From contig FR901960.1 in assembly GCA_000438255.1 (NCBI GenBank), positions 1-22,530 on the forward strand: a stretch of 22,530 bases of DNA, in the 5' to 3' direction. Shown here piece by piece: positions 1 through 7,448 of the stretch. The notes beneath the pieces were generated by a model. It searched no databases. It had not been told where the DNA came from and saw only the letters and a list, made by a program, of their open reading frames with translations. Positions within the stretch are counted from its first letter, which is position 1. Each line of letters starts with the position of its first letter. The position numbers were made by a program, and so were the translations under genes. The DNA is from Clostridium sp. CAG:389. GTDB taxonomy: Bacteria; Bacillota; Clostridia; TANB77; CAG-508.

Positions 1-395
1 TAAAATTTGTGTATTTTGAAAAAGAAAAATCTTTAATAGATGCTGATGTAGAATTTTTTGAAACCAGAATTAAATTGTATGAAGATTTTTTGAAAGTAGA
101 ACGCAATAAAAATTGGTGGAATGAAGATATGGATATAAAACAATTAGAAAACTATTTTAATAGAGCAGAATCTAGTATAAGAAAAGCAATTAAGAAAATG
201 TGTGATAATGGATTTAATATTTATAAATATTTAGATAATAATAAAGTTATTATTTCAAGAAAAGGAGTTGAATGGATTTGTAAAAATATTTTTAAGCAAA
301 AGTATTTAGAGTTATTAGAGAAATACAAAATGGAGCTAACGGAGTTATATATTAAAGCAGGTTATCCATATGATCATTTTTTTCATAGAAATTAA
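1..395 (+). CDS. Hypothetical protein, 5' truncated by window edge
   Basis: The reading frame is open to the left edge. A GTG at position 9 gives a 128-residue product, but the same frame continues upstream without a stop and no ribosome binding site can be seen, so the true start probably lies outside the window. The protein is charged and rich in Lys, Glu and aromatic residues. Residues 40-90 look like a small helical, possibly winged-helix, fold followed by a short beta hairpin, and the C-terminus ends in an aromatic/His-rich tail (YPYDHFFHRN). I do not recognise the family. It is followed by a gap of about 140 bp with its own promoter, so it is probably not co-transcribed with the ASCH and methyltransferase genes. 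Base composition matches the rest of the defence island on its right. Confidence 0.6.
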   Translation, partial: KFVYFEKEKSLIDADVEFFETRIKLYEDFLKVERNKNWWNEDMDIKQLENYFNRAESSIRKAIKKMCDNGFNIYKYLDNNKVIISRKGVEWICKNIFKQKYLELLEKYKMELTELYIKAGYPYDHFFHRN

Positions 396-403
396 AAAAT
401 ATA

Positions 404-432
404 TTGACATTAAAACAAATGTTTGATATAAA
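404..432 (+). promoter_or_regulatory. Sigma-70-type promoter upstream of the ASCH gene
   Basis: TTGACA at 404-409 is followed after 17 bp by TATAAA at 427-432, with a TGA extended -10 element just before it. This is one of the best promoter matches in the window. Predicted transcription would start near 439 and leave a leader of about 100 nt before the ASCH start codon. A second TGATATAAA lies at 494-502 and could be an alternative -10, but it has no clear -35. Confidence 0.65.
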
Positions 433-536
433 ATATAAATAGAAAAAAATCTTTATAAATAATTGTTGATTGGTGGAAAAAAAATAAATTTTATGATATA
501 AAATAAAAGAAAATTTTATATTTATTGAGGTAAAAT

Positions 537-1013
537 ATGCATACAATGTTATTAAGTTTAAAACCAGAGATATTTGATTTAATTAGAACAGGAAAAAAGA
601 TATTTGAATATAGACATCAATTTTATTCTGAGCCTATAAATGCTTATTTATATATTAGCAAGCCGGTTCAAAAAATTGTAGGATATATTGAATTTGATAA
701 AAGAATTAATTTAAAAGATTGGAAAGAAGAATACAAATGTAATAGTGAAGTGAGTTACAGAATTGATGATTACCTATCAAGAAATTATAAATATGCGATG
801 CCAATAAATAAATTTAAAATGACAACAGAAATAACTTTGAAAGATTTAAGAAATGATTTAAAAAAATTTATTATTCCAGAATCTTACTATTATTTAGACA
901 ATTTTGATGAACTAGATAACTATATAAAAAACAATATAAAATTTACAGGGGAATTAATTGAAAATAATTTTGAAATCATAGATGAAGCAGATATTTGTAG
1001 AAAAAAATATTGA
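537..1013 (+). CDS. ASCH-domain (PUA-like) protein
   Basis: This 158-residue cytoplasmic protein opens with the ASCH signature: MLLSLKPEIFDLIRTGKK (residues 4-21), a central FEYRHQF, and YLYISKPVQKIVGYIEF (37-53). In known ASCH proteins these build a PUA-like beta barrel that binds RNA or modified nucleosides, and some members are nucleases or amidohydrolases. The middle of the domain is followed by a more variable helical region and a beta-rich end (FTGELIENNFEII). The start is the ATG at 537, with GAGG at 527-530 six bases upstream. It lies 65 bp upstream of the cytosine methyltransferase and shares its direction, so it may be an accessory gene of the restriction-modification locus. That functional link is inference; the domain call is based on sequence. 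Confidence 0.8.
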   Translation: MHTMLLSLKPEIFDLIRTGKKIFEYRHQFYSEPINAYLYISKPVQKIVGYIEFDKRINLKDWKEEYKCNSEVSYRIDDYLSRNYKYAMPINKFKMTTEITLKDLRNDLKKFIIPESYYYLDNFDELDNYIKNNIKFTGELIENNFEIIDEADICRKKY

Positions 1014-1035
1014 ATGCAAACTATGATGTTGCATT
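1013..1035. promoter_or_regulatory. Inverted repeat AATGCAA/TTGCATT, candidate operator
   Basis: AATGCAA at 1013-1019 and TTGCATT at 1029-1035 form a perfect 7-bp inverted repeat with a 9-bp spacer, just after the ASCH stop codon. The right arm overlaps a plausible -35 hexamer (TTGCAT, 1029-1034) of the methyltransferase promoter. The same half-sites recur upstream of the XRE regulator, which suggests a shared operator for that regulator or for the methyltransferase. Confidence 0.5.
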
Positions 1036-1057
1036 AAAGAAATGAATGTGATATATT
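1029..1057 (+). promoter_or_regulatory. Candidate promoter of the methyltransferase gene
   Basis: TTGCAT (1029-1034), a 17-bp spacer and TATATT (1052-1057) with a preceding TGA form an extended -10 promoter. The -35 lies inside the right arm of the AATGCAA/TTGCATT repeat, so binding there would block RNA polymerase. An overlapping TATAAT at 1058-1063 has no good -35. Confidence 0.45.
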
Positions 1058-1078
1058 TATAATGAAAAGAGGTATGAA

Positions 1079-2242
1079 ATGAAAGAATATAAAGTTGGAA
1101 GTTTATTTGCCGGAGTTGGAGGAATTTGTTTGGGATTCCAAAATGCAAAGACTAAAAATGCATGTTATAAATTGTTGTGGGCAAATGAAATCGATGAGTA
1201 TGCTTGTGCTACTTATAGTAAAAATTTTAAACATAAATTATTACAAGGAGATATAAAATTAGTATTGCATCCTGAACTTGCTAAGAGTAGTGAAGAAAAA
1301 GAATATTATGAAAGTTTACATGAAATAATTTTAAAAGAACCTATAGATATTTTAAATGGAGGTTTTCCATGTCAAGCTTTTAGTATTGCTGGAGAACAAA
1401 AAGGATTTAACGATGAAAGAGGAAATTTATTTTTAAATATTATAGATTTAATAGAAATGTTAGGAGATAAATTTTACAAGCCTAGAGTTTTGTTTCTTGA
1501 AAATGTGAAGAACTTACAAGCACATGATAATGGTAGAACATATAAAGTTATTAAGCAAAAATTAGAAGATTGTGGATATAAAATATTCGAAAAGGTATTA
1601 AATACAATGGATTATTCTGATTTACCTCAGAATAGAGAAAGAATTTATATTATTGGCTTATCAAATGAAAAAGATATAGAATTATTTAATATTTTTGATG
1701 AAGATGTTTTATCTAATTTAAGAAAAAATAAAACTTCAGAAGAAAAAGTCAGTGAAATAAAAAAAGTAATTAATTATGATCTAACCAAAAATGATGCAGA
1801 AAAATATTATTATACAAAAACAAAATATCCAAATTATTTTGTTTCGTTAGATGAATTTGAAAAATCAAAAAAAGAAAATAGAATAAATTTGGATGAACAA
1901 GTAGATGAGATGTACCAATTTTATCAATGTCGTAGAGGTATGTATGTAAGAAAAAATAAAAGTGGTGTTTGTCCAACATTAACAGCCAATATGGGAACAG
2001 GAGGGCATAATGTTCCACTGATTAAAGTAAAAGATGGTATAAGAAAATTAACTCCAACAGAAACATTTAAATTACAGGGATTTCCGGTAGGGAATGGATA
2101 TGAATTGCCACAAGAAATTAATGGAAAAAAATATCCTGAATCTCAATTATATAAACAAGCCGGTAATGCTGTTTCAGTTCCAGTCATAACAACATTGTCA
2201 GAAGAGATTTTAGAAATCTTAGATAAAAATGATAATAATTAA
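1079..2242 (+). CDS. C5 cytosine-specific DNA methyltransferase (type II modification enzyme)
   Basis: The 387-residue protein transfers a methyl group from S-adenosylmethionine to C5 of cytosine. Nearly all canonical motifs are in order: motif I FAGVGG (10-15), motif IV with PCQ and catalytic Cys98, motif VI ENV (141-143), motif VIII QNRERIYIIG (184-193), then a target recognition region at about 200-320, motif IX RKLTPTETFKLQGFP, and motif X QAGNAVSVPVI near the C-terminus. Length is normal for a single-specificity enzyme. The start at 1079 has AAAGAGG six bases upstream. A strong terminator follows. The next genes encode a small XRE regulator and a Bsp6I-like endonuclease, so it most likely protects host DNA at the sites that enzyme cuts. 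If the Bsp6I assignment holds, the site is probably GCNGC; this is inferred from the partner, not from the target recognition region. Confidence 0.95.
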   Translation: MKEYKVGSLFAGVGGICLGFQNAKTKNACYKLLWANEIDEYACATYSKNFKHKLLQGDIKLVLHPELAKSSEEKEYYESLHEIILKEPIDILNGGFPCQAFSIAGEQKGFNDERGNLFLNIIDLIEMLGDKFYKPRVLFLENVKNLQAHDNGRTYKVIKQKLEDCGYKIFEKVLNTMDYSDLPQNRERIYIIGLSNEKDIELFNIFDEDVLSNLRKNKTSEEKVSEIKKVINYDLTKNDAEKYYYTKTKYPNYFVSLDEFEKSKKENRINLDEQVDEMYQFYQCRRGMYVRKNKSGVCPTLTANMGTGGHNVPLIKVKDGIRKLTPTETFKLQGFPVGNGYELPQEINGKKYPESQLYKQAGNAVSVPVITTLSEEILEILDKNDNN

Positions 2243-2246
2243 AATA

Positions 2247-2290
2247 GATATATAAAAGAGTGATTATTATATCACTCTTTTTGTATATCT
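2247..2290 (+). terminator. Intrinsic terminator after the methyltransferase gene
   Basis: AAAGAGTGAT (2255-2264) pairs with ATCACTCTTT (2271-2280) around a 6-nt loop, with a short T run at the 3' side. Outer arms AGATATA (2247-2253) and TATATCT (2284-2290) extend the dyad. It separates the methyltransferase transcript from the regulator/endonuclease transcript. Confidence 0.75.
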
Positions 2291-2308
2291 ATGAGACAAT
2301 TGTATAAT
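2281..2308 (+). promoter_or_regulatory. Candidate promoter of the XRE regulator/endonuclease operon
   Basis: TTGTAT (2281-2286) and TATAAT (2303-2308) are 16 bp apart. The -35 overlaps the 3' side of the methyltransferase terminator. The first AATGCAAT half-site begins four bases after the -10 and would cover the transcription start. Confidence 0.45.
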
Positions 2309-2311
2309 AAA

Positions 2312-2360
2312 AATGCAATAATTAAAATTGTAATTGCATTGAGAAAGTTTAAAAATGCAA
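2312..2360. promoter_or_regulatory. Operator-like repeats AATGCAAT/ATTGCATT upstream of the XRE regulator
   Basis: AATGCAAT (2312-2319) and ATTGCATT (2333-2340) form a perfect 8-bp inverted repeat with centres about two helical turns apart. A third copy, AATGCAA, lies at 2354-2360. These match the half-sites upstream of the methyltransferase. The placement between the promoter and the start codon fits autoregulation by the small XRE protein, as in known controller-protein restriction-modification systems; binding is inferred. Confidence 0.5.
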
Positions 2361-2420
2361 ACATACAGATTGTTTAAATTTAATAGAAAATTAGATAAAA
2401 TCCTTTGTAGGAGGTAGTAT

Positions 2421-2651
2421 ATGAATAATAAACATTCAGAGAAGTATATTAGAATAGGGTTAAATATTGCATTACAAAGAAAATTAAAGAAAATGACACA
2501 GAGCCAATTAGCAGAAAAGATTGGTATTAGTAGAACACATATGAGTAATATTGAAGCTCCTAACATGGTAACGCCGGTTTCTTTAGAAGTTATTTTTGAC
2601 ATTTGTGATGTTCTAGATATATCTCCAGAAGTATTGTTTAAAACAAATTAA
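2421..2651 (+). CDS. XRE-family HTH regulator, probable restriction-modification controller protein
   Basis: This 76-residue protein is almost entirely a Cro/C1-type helix-turn-helix domain. Residues 10-68 hold the five-helix fold with the recognisable segment MTQSQLAEKIGISRTHMSNIE (positions 25-45) and a hydrophobic C-terminal helix region. The size and position, directly ahead of a restriction endonuclease, are typical of C proteins that delay endonuclease expression until methylation is complete. The start is the ATG at 2421, with AGGAGGT ending seven bases upstream. The gap to the endonuclease gene is only 19 bp, and that gene has a poor ribosome binding site, so the two are probably translationally coupled. 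The AATGCAA repeats upstream are the likely binding sites. A general XRE repressor unrelated to restriction is possible but less likely. Confidence 0.85.
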   Translation: MNNKHSEKYIRIGLNIALQRKLKKMTQSQLAEKIGISRTHMSNIEAPNMVTPVSLEVIFDICDVLDISPEVLFKTN

Positions 2652-2670
2652 TTCATATATGTAAAAAAGT

Positions 2671-3219
2671 ATGAAAAAAGTTAAAGTAAAATTAAAAGAT
2701 GGAACTACAGTAATAGGCGATGAATTTGATATGGAAGATTATAAAAAATTCCAACAAATTTTTCGTAAATGGATGAATATAAATATTGATTTAAAACAAT
2801 TTGGTGGAAAAAATTTAAATGTGCCAGATGTATTTAGTGAAGCTTTATATTGTATCTTCTTTAATGCTGTTAGAACAAATGGCACAGCACATTCTTATGA
2901 TGCAGTAGATAAAATTACTGGTGAGGGAATTCAAATAAAGTCAGCTTCTATAAAAAATGATTGTACGTCATTTGGACCTACTTCAACATGGGATAAGTTG
3001 ATTTTTGTAGACTTAGCACCATTTGGAGAAGTAGATGGAAATATATGGTTTTACGAAATTGATTCAAGTAATATATATAATATTGTTTTAAATTATAAGA
3101 AAAATGAAACGTTTAGAGATCAACAATTACAAGGAAGAAGACCTAGATTTTCAATAAAAGATAAAATAATAAATCCTCTTAGAGTAGTTCCTATAAAAAA
3201 GATTAATTTAATGGAGTAA
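2671..3219 (+). CDS. Bsp6I-like type II restriction endonuclease
   Basis: The 182-residue protein has features I associate with the Bsp6I restriction endonuclease family (about 175 residues, cutting GCNGC). It has an N-terminal strand with DGT, a central NVPDVFSEALYCIFFNAVR segment, a putative catalytic strand GIQIKSASI (residues 90-98, with Gln and Lys in the D/E-X-K position), the block SFGPTSTWDKLIFVDL, and a C-terminal GRRPRFSIKDKII motif. It sits immediately after a controller-type XRE gene and downstream of a C5 methyltransferase, which supports the call. No true Shine-Dalgarno is visible before the ATG at 2671, only an A-rich run, so expression probably depends on coupling to the regulator gene. 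The recognition site is inferred from the family and was not read from the sequence. Confidence 0.75.
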   Translation: MKKVKVKLKDGTTVIGDEFDMEDYKKFQQIFRKWMNINIDLKQFGGKNLNVPDVFSEALYCIFFNAVRTNGTAHSYDAVDKITGEGIQIKSASIKNDCTSFGPTSTWDKLIFVDLAPFGEVDGNIWFYEIDSSNIYNIVLNYKKNETFRDQQLQGRRPRFSIKDKIINPLRVVPIKKINLME

Positions 3220-3265
3220 TTTTTTTATAGATGAATAGAAAAAATGATATATAGGGGGAGTTTAT

Positions 3266-4393
3266 ATGAAAGAAGTAAAATTCAATAAAGATGATATAAT
3301 AGAGAGAGTTTATTTTATTACCAAACTGGTTCAAAATCAAAAAGGTACCACGATGCAAGGTGCATTAACATCAAAAAGCGATTCTATGGGTGGTATATTT
3401 GATAGGTTTATCAATACATTATCGGACTCTTTAGTTTTTGACAAGATAATTTTACCTCAAATTCAAACAGATAAAGAAGTAAGTGTAATAAGTGATTATT
3501 ATTATTATAAACCTACAAAAGCAATAGCAGGAATTGCACCAGATATCTTTGGCATTAATGTAGATGGAAAGCAAATTCCTTTTACAAAATTTAATAACAA
3601 ATGGGAACCAGTAGATGGAATGCCACAAATAGAGATAAAAACTTTTAAAGCAAAAGATCAAATGATTAGTTTGAGAAATCAAGATTATGATGATGAATAT
3701 TTAGTATTGGTGGATTTAGATTTAAGAATTGATTATTTAGTACCGTTTTTAAATTCAAATATATTAAACGAAAAGTTAGTAGAAAAAATGCAAATGGATG
3801 ATTCAGTTTTTATAGTAGAAGATAAAGATTCTAAGATAACAAAAGTAACACCAATAGATTATTCATCAGACAATATTGGTACTTTGAAATTGATTTCGAT
3901 TACAAACGCTACAGATTTTATACAACAAGCTACTTTGTGTGAAGGGAATATTAGCGTACGAAGGATGAAAGAAATCAGAGCTAGAAAGGTTAAGGTTAAG
4001 TCAAATTTATTACATGATAAATTAAGTTCATACGTTAATAAAAGTCCACGTGTAAATAAATTATACGAATTTAATAAATTATGGAAAGAAAAGACTGATG
4101 TTGGAGATGATGTTGCTATATTAGATTTTTCAGCAGATAAAATAGATAAAATAGAAATATGTAAATATAATTCTAATGGCATAGTTATAACAGCATTAGA
4201 AGAAGGTTGTAGTTTTAATGGTACAACGTTAGAAATAGGTAAACAATATACTGTTTCTTTTGAAACTTTAAGTAGATCAGGAAATAATGGAAGTGAATAT
4301 TTTATGCAAAAGCAATGTGCAGTTTATTTGAATGGAATAGAAAAACAACTTATAAATGAACTAGAAAATATTATAAATTTATTAGATAATTAA
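3266..4393 (+). CDS. Unassigned protein with PD-(D/E)XK-like nuclease core
   Basis: The product has 375 residues and belongs to no family I can name. The first half contains a plausible PD-(D/E)XK core: APD at 91-93, then after about 30 residues a strand ending QIEIK (Glu123, Lys125), followed by the polar helix-start segment TFKAKDQMISLRNQ and a strand YLVLVDLDLRI. This order fits restriction-type nucleases. The second half (about 230-375) is Lys-rich and mixed alpha/beta and could be a DNA-recognition or partner-binding domain. No signal peptide or membrane segment is present. The ATG at 3266 has a strong GGGGGAG nine to ten bases upstream. It lies 46 bp after the Bsp6I-like gene in the same direction. 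It could be a second restriction enzyme sharing the locus or the effector of the downstream helicase module. Nuclease activity is inference from the motif. Confidence 0.55.
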   Translation: MKEVKFNKDDIIERVYFITKLVQNQKGTTMQGALTSKSDSMGGIFDRFINTLSDSLVFDKIILPQIQTDKEVSVISDYYYYKPTKAIAGIAPDIFGINVDGKQIPFTKFNNKWEPVDGMPQIEIKTFKAKDQMISLRNQDYDDEYLVLVDLDLRIDYLVPFLNSNILNEKLVEKMQMDDSVFIVEDKDSKITKVTPIDYSSDNIGTLKLISITNATDFIQQATLCEGNISVRRMKEIRARKVKVKSNLLHDKLSSYVNKSPRVNKLYEFNKLWKEKTDVGDDVAILDFSADKIDKIEICKYNSNGIVITALEEGCSFNGTTLEIGKQYTVSFETLSRSGNNGSEYFMQKQCAVYLNGIEKQLINELENIINLLDN

Positions 4394-4488
4394 CGAATAT
4401 TGTATAATTAATACTATAAGTAAAATTATAAAAAATATAAAATTAAAAAAGAAAATAGATAGTAAGAGACAAAATATCTGATAGATGA

Positions 4489-4497
4489 TGTTATAAA
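4489..4497 (+). promoter_or_regulatory. Weak candidate extended -10 upstream of the helicase gene
   Basis: TGTTATAAA at 4489-4497 fits an extended -10 element inside the 166-bp gap before the helicase gene. No good -35 is found at 17 bp, so the call is weak. The gap itself suggests that the helicase/DUF2290-like pair has its own transcript. Confidence 0.3.
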
Positions 4498-4559
4498 TAA
4501 TTTGTAAGAAATTGTAGAAGAATATGGAAACTAATAAATATGTTTTTGGGGGAAGAAAA

Positions 4560-6656
4560 ATGTTAAAGAATATTGGAAGTATAGAAGACAAAGAAAAAGA
4601 AGAGATTATTGTTAAAATAATAAAAAAATTTAATGAAAAATATCCTACAATAAAAGGTGAAGCATATATAGGATATCCAATATATATTGACGAATATACT
4701 GATAATAAAATAAGTGTAGATTTAGCTATTATTTCAAAAATTGGGGTCTTTATATTCAACATTCTTACTAAATCTGTTACTGATTATACTAAAATTCAAG
4801 ATGATATTTATGTAAAAGTTGAGAATAGATTTAGAAAACAACCATTTTTAATGAGAAAAAGAAAATTAGTTTTTGATATGATTATAATTACATATTCAAA
4901 AGAAATAATGACCAGATATGAAGAAAATCTTCTTGCCTTTACAGTAAATGATATATTAAATTTTATAGAAGAGAACAAACAAGAAAACGAATTTTCAGAT
5001 GAGTTATATAATAATATTTTATCTGGGCTACAGGAAGCATATGGTATAAATCAACGAATAGAAAGAGATGGAGTGGAAAAAGGCACAAAAGCATATTTAA
5101 TTAATGAAATGAACCAATTAGTTGAAAAATATGATACAAAACAAATGGAAGCTATATTGTCAGATACAAAAGGAATCCAGAGAATTAGAGGTATGGCTGG
5201 AAGTGGTAAAACAATAGTATTAGCAAGAAAGGCTGTAGAGTTACATATGGCTCATAGAGATTGGATAATAGTGGTTACATATTCAACTAGAGCACTTAGA
5301 AATCAATTAGTAAATTTAATATCAAAATTTTATGCTACGAAGAATGATGGAGCTAAATACGATAAAAATAAGATTAAGATTATGCAAGCGTGGGGCTCTG
5401 CTACTGCCCCAGGAGTGTATTATGAAATTTGTTTGAGACATGGAATAACACCATTGAACTATAATCAAGCTAGAGTAAAGTACAACAATATGGCTTTCTC
5501 TAAAGCATGTCTAGAAGTAATAAAAGAAGTTAAAGAGTTTCAAAAAATGTATGATTGCATTTTAATTGATGAAGCGCAAGATTTTGATAAAAATTTTATG
5601 AATTTATGTTTGAATGTATTAGGAGAAGATAAGAGATTAGTATATGCTTATGATGAATTACAAAAATTAAATGAAGAAACTATGCCATTGCCTAAAGAGA
5701 TTTTTGGGCAAGATATAAGTAATGATACACCTTTAACAGTTTGCTACAGAAATCAGGCAAATACTATAGTAACAGCACATGCAATAGGAATGGGGTTGTA
5801 TAGAAAAAAGGATGGATTAATTCAAATTCCTGGTTCAAGTGATGTATGGGAAACTATAGGATATACTTCTGATAAAAAAATAGTTGAAGGTGAAAGCATA
5901 GAATTATATAGAACAAAGGAAACAAGTCCAGAATTATTAAAATGTAATCCTGAAGAAATTATTGATTTTCATAAATATGATGATTTTTATAGCCAAGCTG
6001 AATCTCTTTTACAAATGATAAAAGAAAACATCGGAAAAGATCAATTGATACCAAGTGATATTATGATTATAGATATGGATACAATTGGAGTAAGTGATAA
6101 TAAGAATAAAGTTACTACATTATTAAAAAAAGATGAATATAAAGATATAGCTATTCATTTAGCTGGAACTGTCAGTCCAGAAGATTTTTTTAGAAAAGAC
6201 TCAATTGTGTATTCTACTATCTTTAGAGCTAAAGGAAATGAAGCATACATGGTTTATATTATTAATGCTCAAAGATGTGCAAATTCTTTGGAACCTAGAA
6301 GCGATAGAAATGCACTATTTACAGCCATTACAAGAAGTAAAGGCTGGGTTAGAGTATTAGGTTATGGCGAAGAAATGCAAGTATTATGTGACGAGTTTAA
6401 TGAAATAAAAACACATAATTTTAAACTTTATTTTGAACATTATCCAACTAAGGAAGAACAAAAACAATTAATTCTAAACAATCAAGATTTAGATGAAGGA
6501 GCTATGAGTTCGCTAAATAATACAAGAAATTTAATTAATAAATTAAAAGCAGATGGAAAAGTTACAGATATTCAAATTATAAAAGAATTATTTGGAATAT
6601 CTTCAAAGGATGAAATAATAAAACTACTTGAAAATGGAGATGAAAAAAATGGCTGA
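4560..6656 (+). CDS. SF1 (UvrD/Rep-like) helicase with degenerate NERD-like N-terminal domain
   Basis: I choose the ATG at 4560, preceded by GGGGGAAG, over an in-frame ATG at 4524; this gives 698 residues. Residues 10-110 resemble a NERD-type nuclease domain: Asp54 in ISVDLAIIS, then IGVFIFNILTK (61-71), where the usual Glu-X-Lys is replaced by Asn67 and Leu69, so it is probably catalytically dead. The helicase core has Walker A GMAGSGKT (211-218), a TYSTRALRNQL motif Ia, Walker B ILIDEAQD (D337, E338), LTVCYRNQ (motif IV), FRAKGNEA (motif V) and ALFTAITRSKGWVRVLG (motif VI). These are the motifs of an ATP-dependent 3'-5' translocase. The last 60 residues are a helical tail. It overlaps the next gene by 8 bp and lies in a restriction-modification island, so an antiviral role is likely but unproven. 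Confidence 0.8.
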   Translation: MLKNIGSIEDKEKEEIIVKIIKKFNEKYPTIKGEAYIGYPIYIDEYTDNKISVDLAIISKIGVFIFNILTKSVTDYTKIQDDIYVKVENRFRKQPFLMRKRKLVFDMIIITYSKEIMTRYEENLLAFTVNDILNFIEENKQENEFSDELYNNILSGLQEAYGINQRIERDGVEKGTKAYLINEMNQLVEKYDTKQMEAILSDTKGIQRIRGMAGSGKTIVLARKAVELHMAHRDWIIVVTYSTRALRNQLVNLISKFYATKNDGAKYDKNKIKIMQAWGSATAPGVYYEICLRHGITPLNYNQARVKYNNMAFSKACLEVIKEVKEFQKMYDCILIDEAQDFDKNFMNLCLNVLGEDKRLVYAYDELQKLNEETMPLPKEIFGQDISNDTPLTVCYRNQANTIVTAHAIGMGLYRKKDGLIQIPGSSDVWETIGYTSDKKIVEGESIELYRTKETSPELLKCNPEEIIDFHKYDDFYSQAESLLQMIKENIGKDQLIPSDIMIIDMDTIGVSDNKNKVTTLLKKDEYKDIAIHLAGTVSPEDFFRKDSIVYSTIFRAKGNEAYMVYIINAQRCANSLEPRSDRNALFTAITRSKGWVRVLGYGEEMQVLCDEFNEIKTHNFKLYFEHYPTKEEQKQLILNNQDLDEGAMSSLNNTRNLINKLKADGKVTDIQIIKELFGISSKDEIIKLLENGDEKNG

Positions 6657-7320
6657 AAAACAAATTTTTAAAGTAGTAATGAAAGATATTCAGAATATAA
6701 AAAAAATATTATATGAAAAAGAATTAATTTTAGAAGAAAAAGGAGAATCTGTAAAAGAAATTGCTAAAAATAGCTACAACATTACATGGAATGAAAAAAG
6801 TCCTAAAAGTAATATCATTTATGACAACAATATAGGAATTGACTTTATAATGAGGGAATTATTAGTAAATCGACAATATTCCATTTTACTTTATGATAGA
6901 AGCATAATACAGTTTGAATTCATAATTAATAATAATGAAATTACTAAGCAGAGAATGTTATTTATAAAAAAACATAATAAGATATTGGATAAAAACCAGA
7001 TAATATCCATATCTTCAGAACAAGATACAGATTTTTTTGATTACTTTTTTGAAAAACCTGGAATACCTACTATGATAAGAATAGATTACGATAAAGAAAA
7101 TTCGAAAGATTGTGTACATCCTACTTCACATTTAACTATTTCAAATAATGAAACATGTAGAATACCAATTAAGAGCTTAATGTCTTGTACAAAATTTGTA
7201 TTAATGATTTTAAATAACTTTTATAATATAGAAGTAGAATCCAAATATGATAATATTACTTATATTGAAGAGACAATAACGCAAAAAGAAAAAAATATGG
7301 TTCATTTAAATTGGAATTAA
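6649..7320 (+). CDS. DUF2290-like protein, partner of the helicase
   Basis: The start is taken as the ATG at 6649, because GGAG at 6636-6639 is well placed nine bases upstream; TTG 6628 and ATGs at 6634 and 6640 are alternatives in the same frame. This gives 223 residues and an 8-bp ATGGCTGA overlap with the helicase gene, typical of translational coupling. The second half contains MIRIDYD, then HPTSHLTIS and CRIPIKSLMSCTKFVLMILNNFY, the pattern I associate with DUF2290, a family of unknown function. Conserved Arg, Asp, His and Ser in that block could form a catalytic or nucleotide-binding site, but I cannot assign chemistry. There is no membrane segment or signal peptide. The tight pairing with a helicase suggests a two-component system in which this protein is sensor or effector. 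Confidence 0.65.
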   Translation: MAEKQIFKVVMKDIQNIKKILYEKELILEEKGESVKEIAKNSYNITWNEKSPKSNIIYDNNIGIDFIMRELLVNRQYSILLYDRSIIQFEFIINNNEITKQRMLFIKKHNKILDKNQIISISSEQDTDFFDYFFEKPGIPTMIRIDYDKENSKDCVHPTSHLTISNNETCRIPIKSLMSCTKFVLMILNNFYNIEVESKYDNITYIEETITQKEKNMVHLNWN

Positions 7321-7408
7321 AAGAATAGTATAATTATAAAACGGAGATTTTAATAAATATAATATAATGTGTTAATATGTTTCTTACAATTTGAAAAAAG
7401 CACTTAAA

Positions 7409-7448
7409 AATCCAAAGTTTTCTCAAAATTTTGAAAAAACTTTGGATT
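7409..7448. terminator. Long hairpin, probable bidirectional terminator
   Basis: Two 20-nt arms (outer AATCCAAAGTTTT pairing with AAAACTTTGGATT) form an almost perfect dyad with a single C/A mismatch and essentially no loop. It lies between two convergent genes, the DUF2290-like gene on + and the small gene on -. On the minus strand it is followed within about 10 nt by a run of T, so termination of the minus transcript is most likely. Confidence 0.6.

Noticed and set aside
1142..1148. Another AATGCAA inside the methyltransferase coding sequence
   Set aside because: It is unpaired and within codons for Asn-Ala-Lys; such 7-mers are expected a few times in this window.
1..7320. Apparent absence of GCNGC, the supposed Bsp6I-type site, in the restriction island, with a few sites elsewhere
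   Set aside because: In such AT-rich DNA only one or two sites are expected by chance, and my count was by eye.
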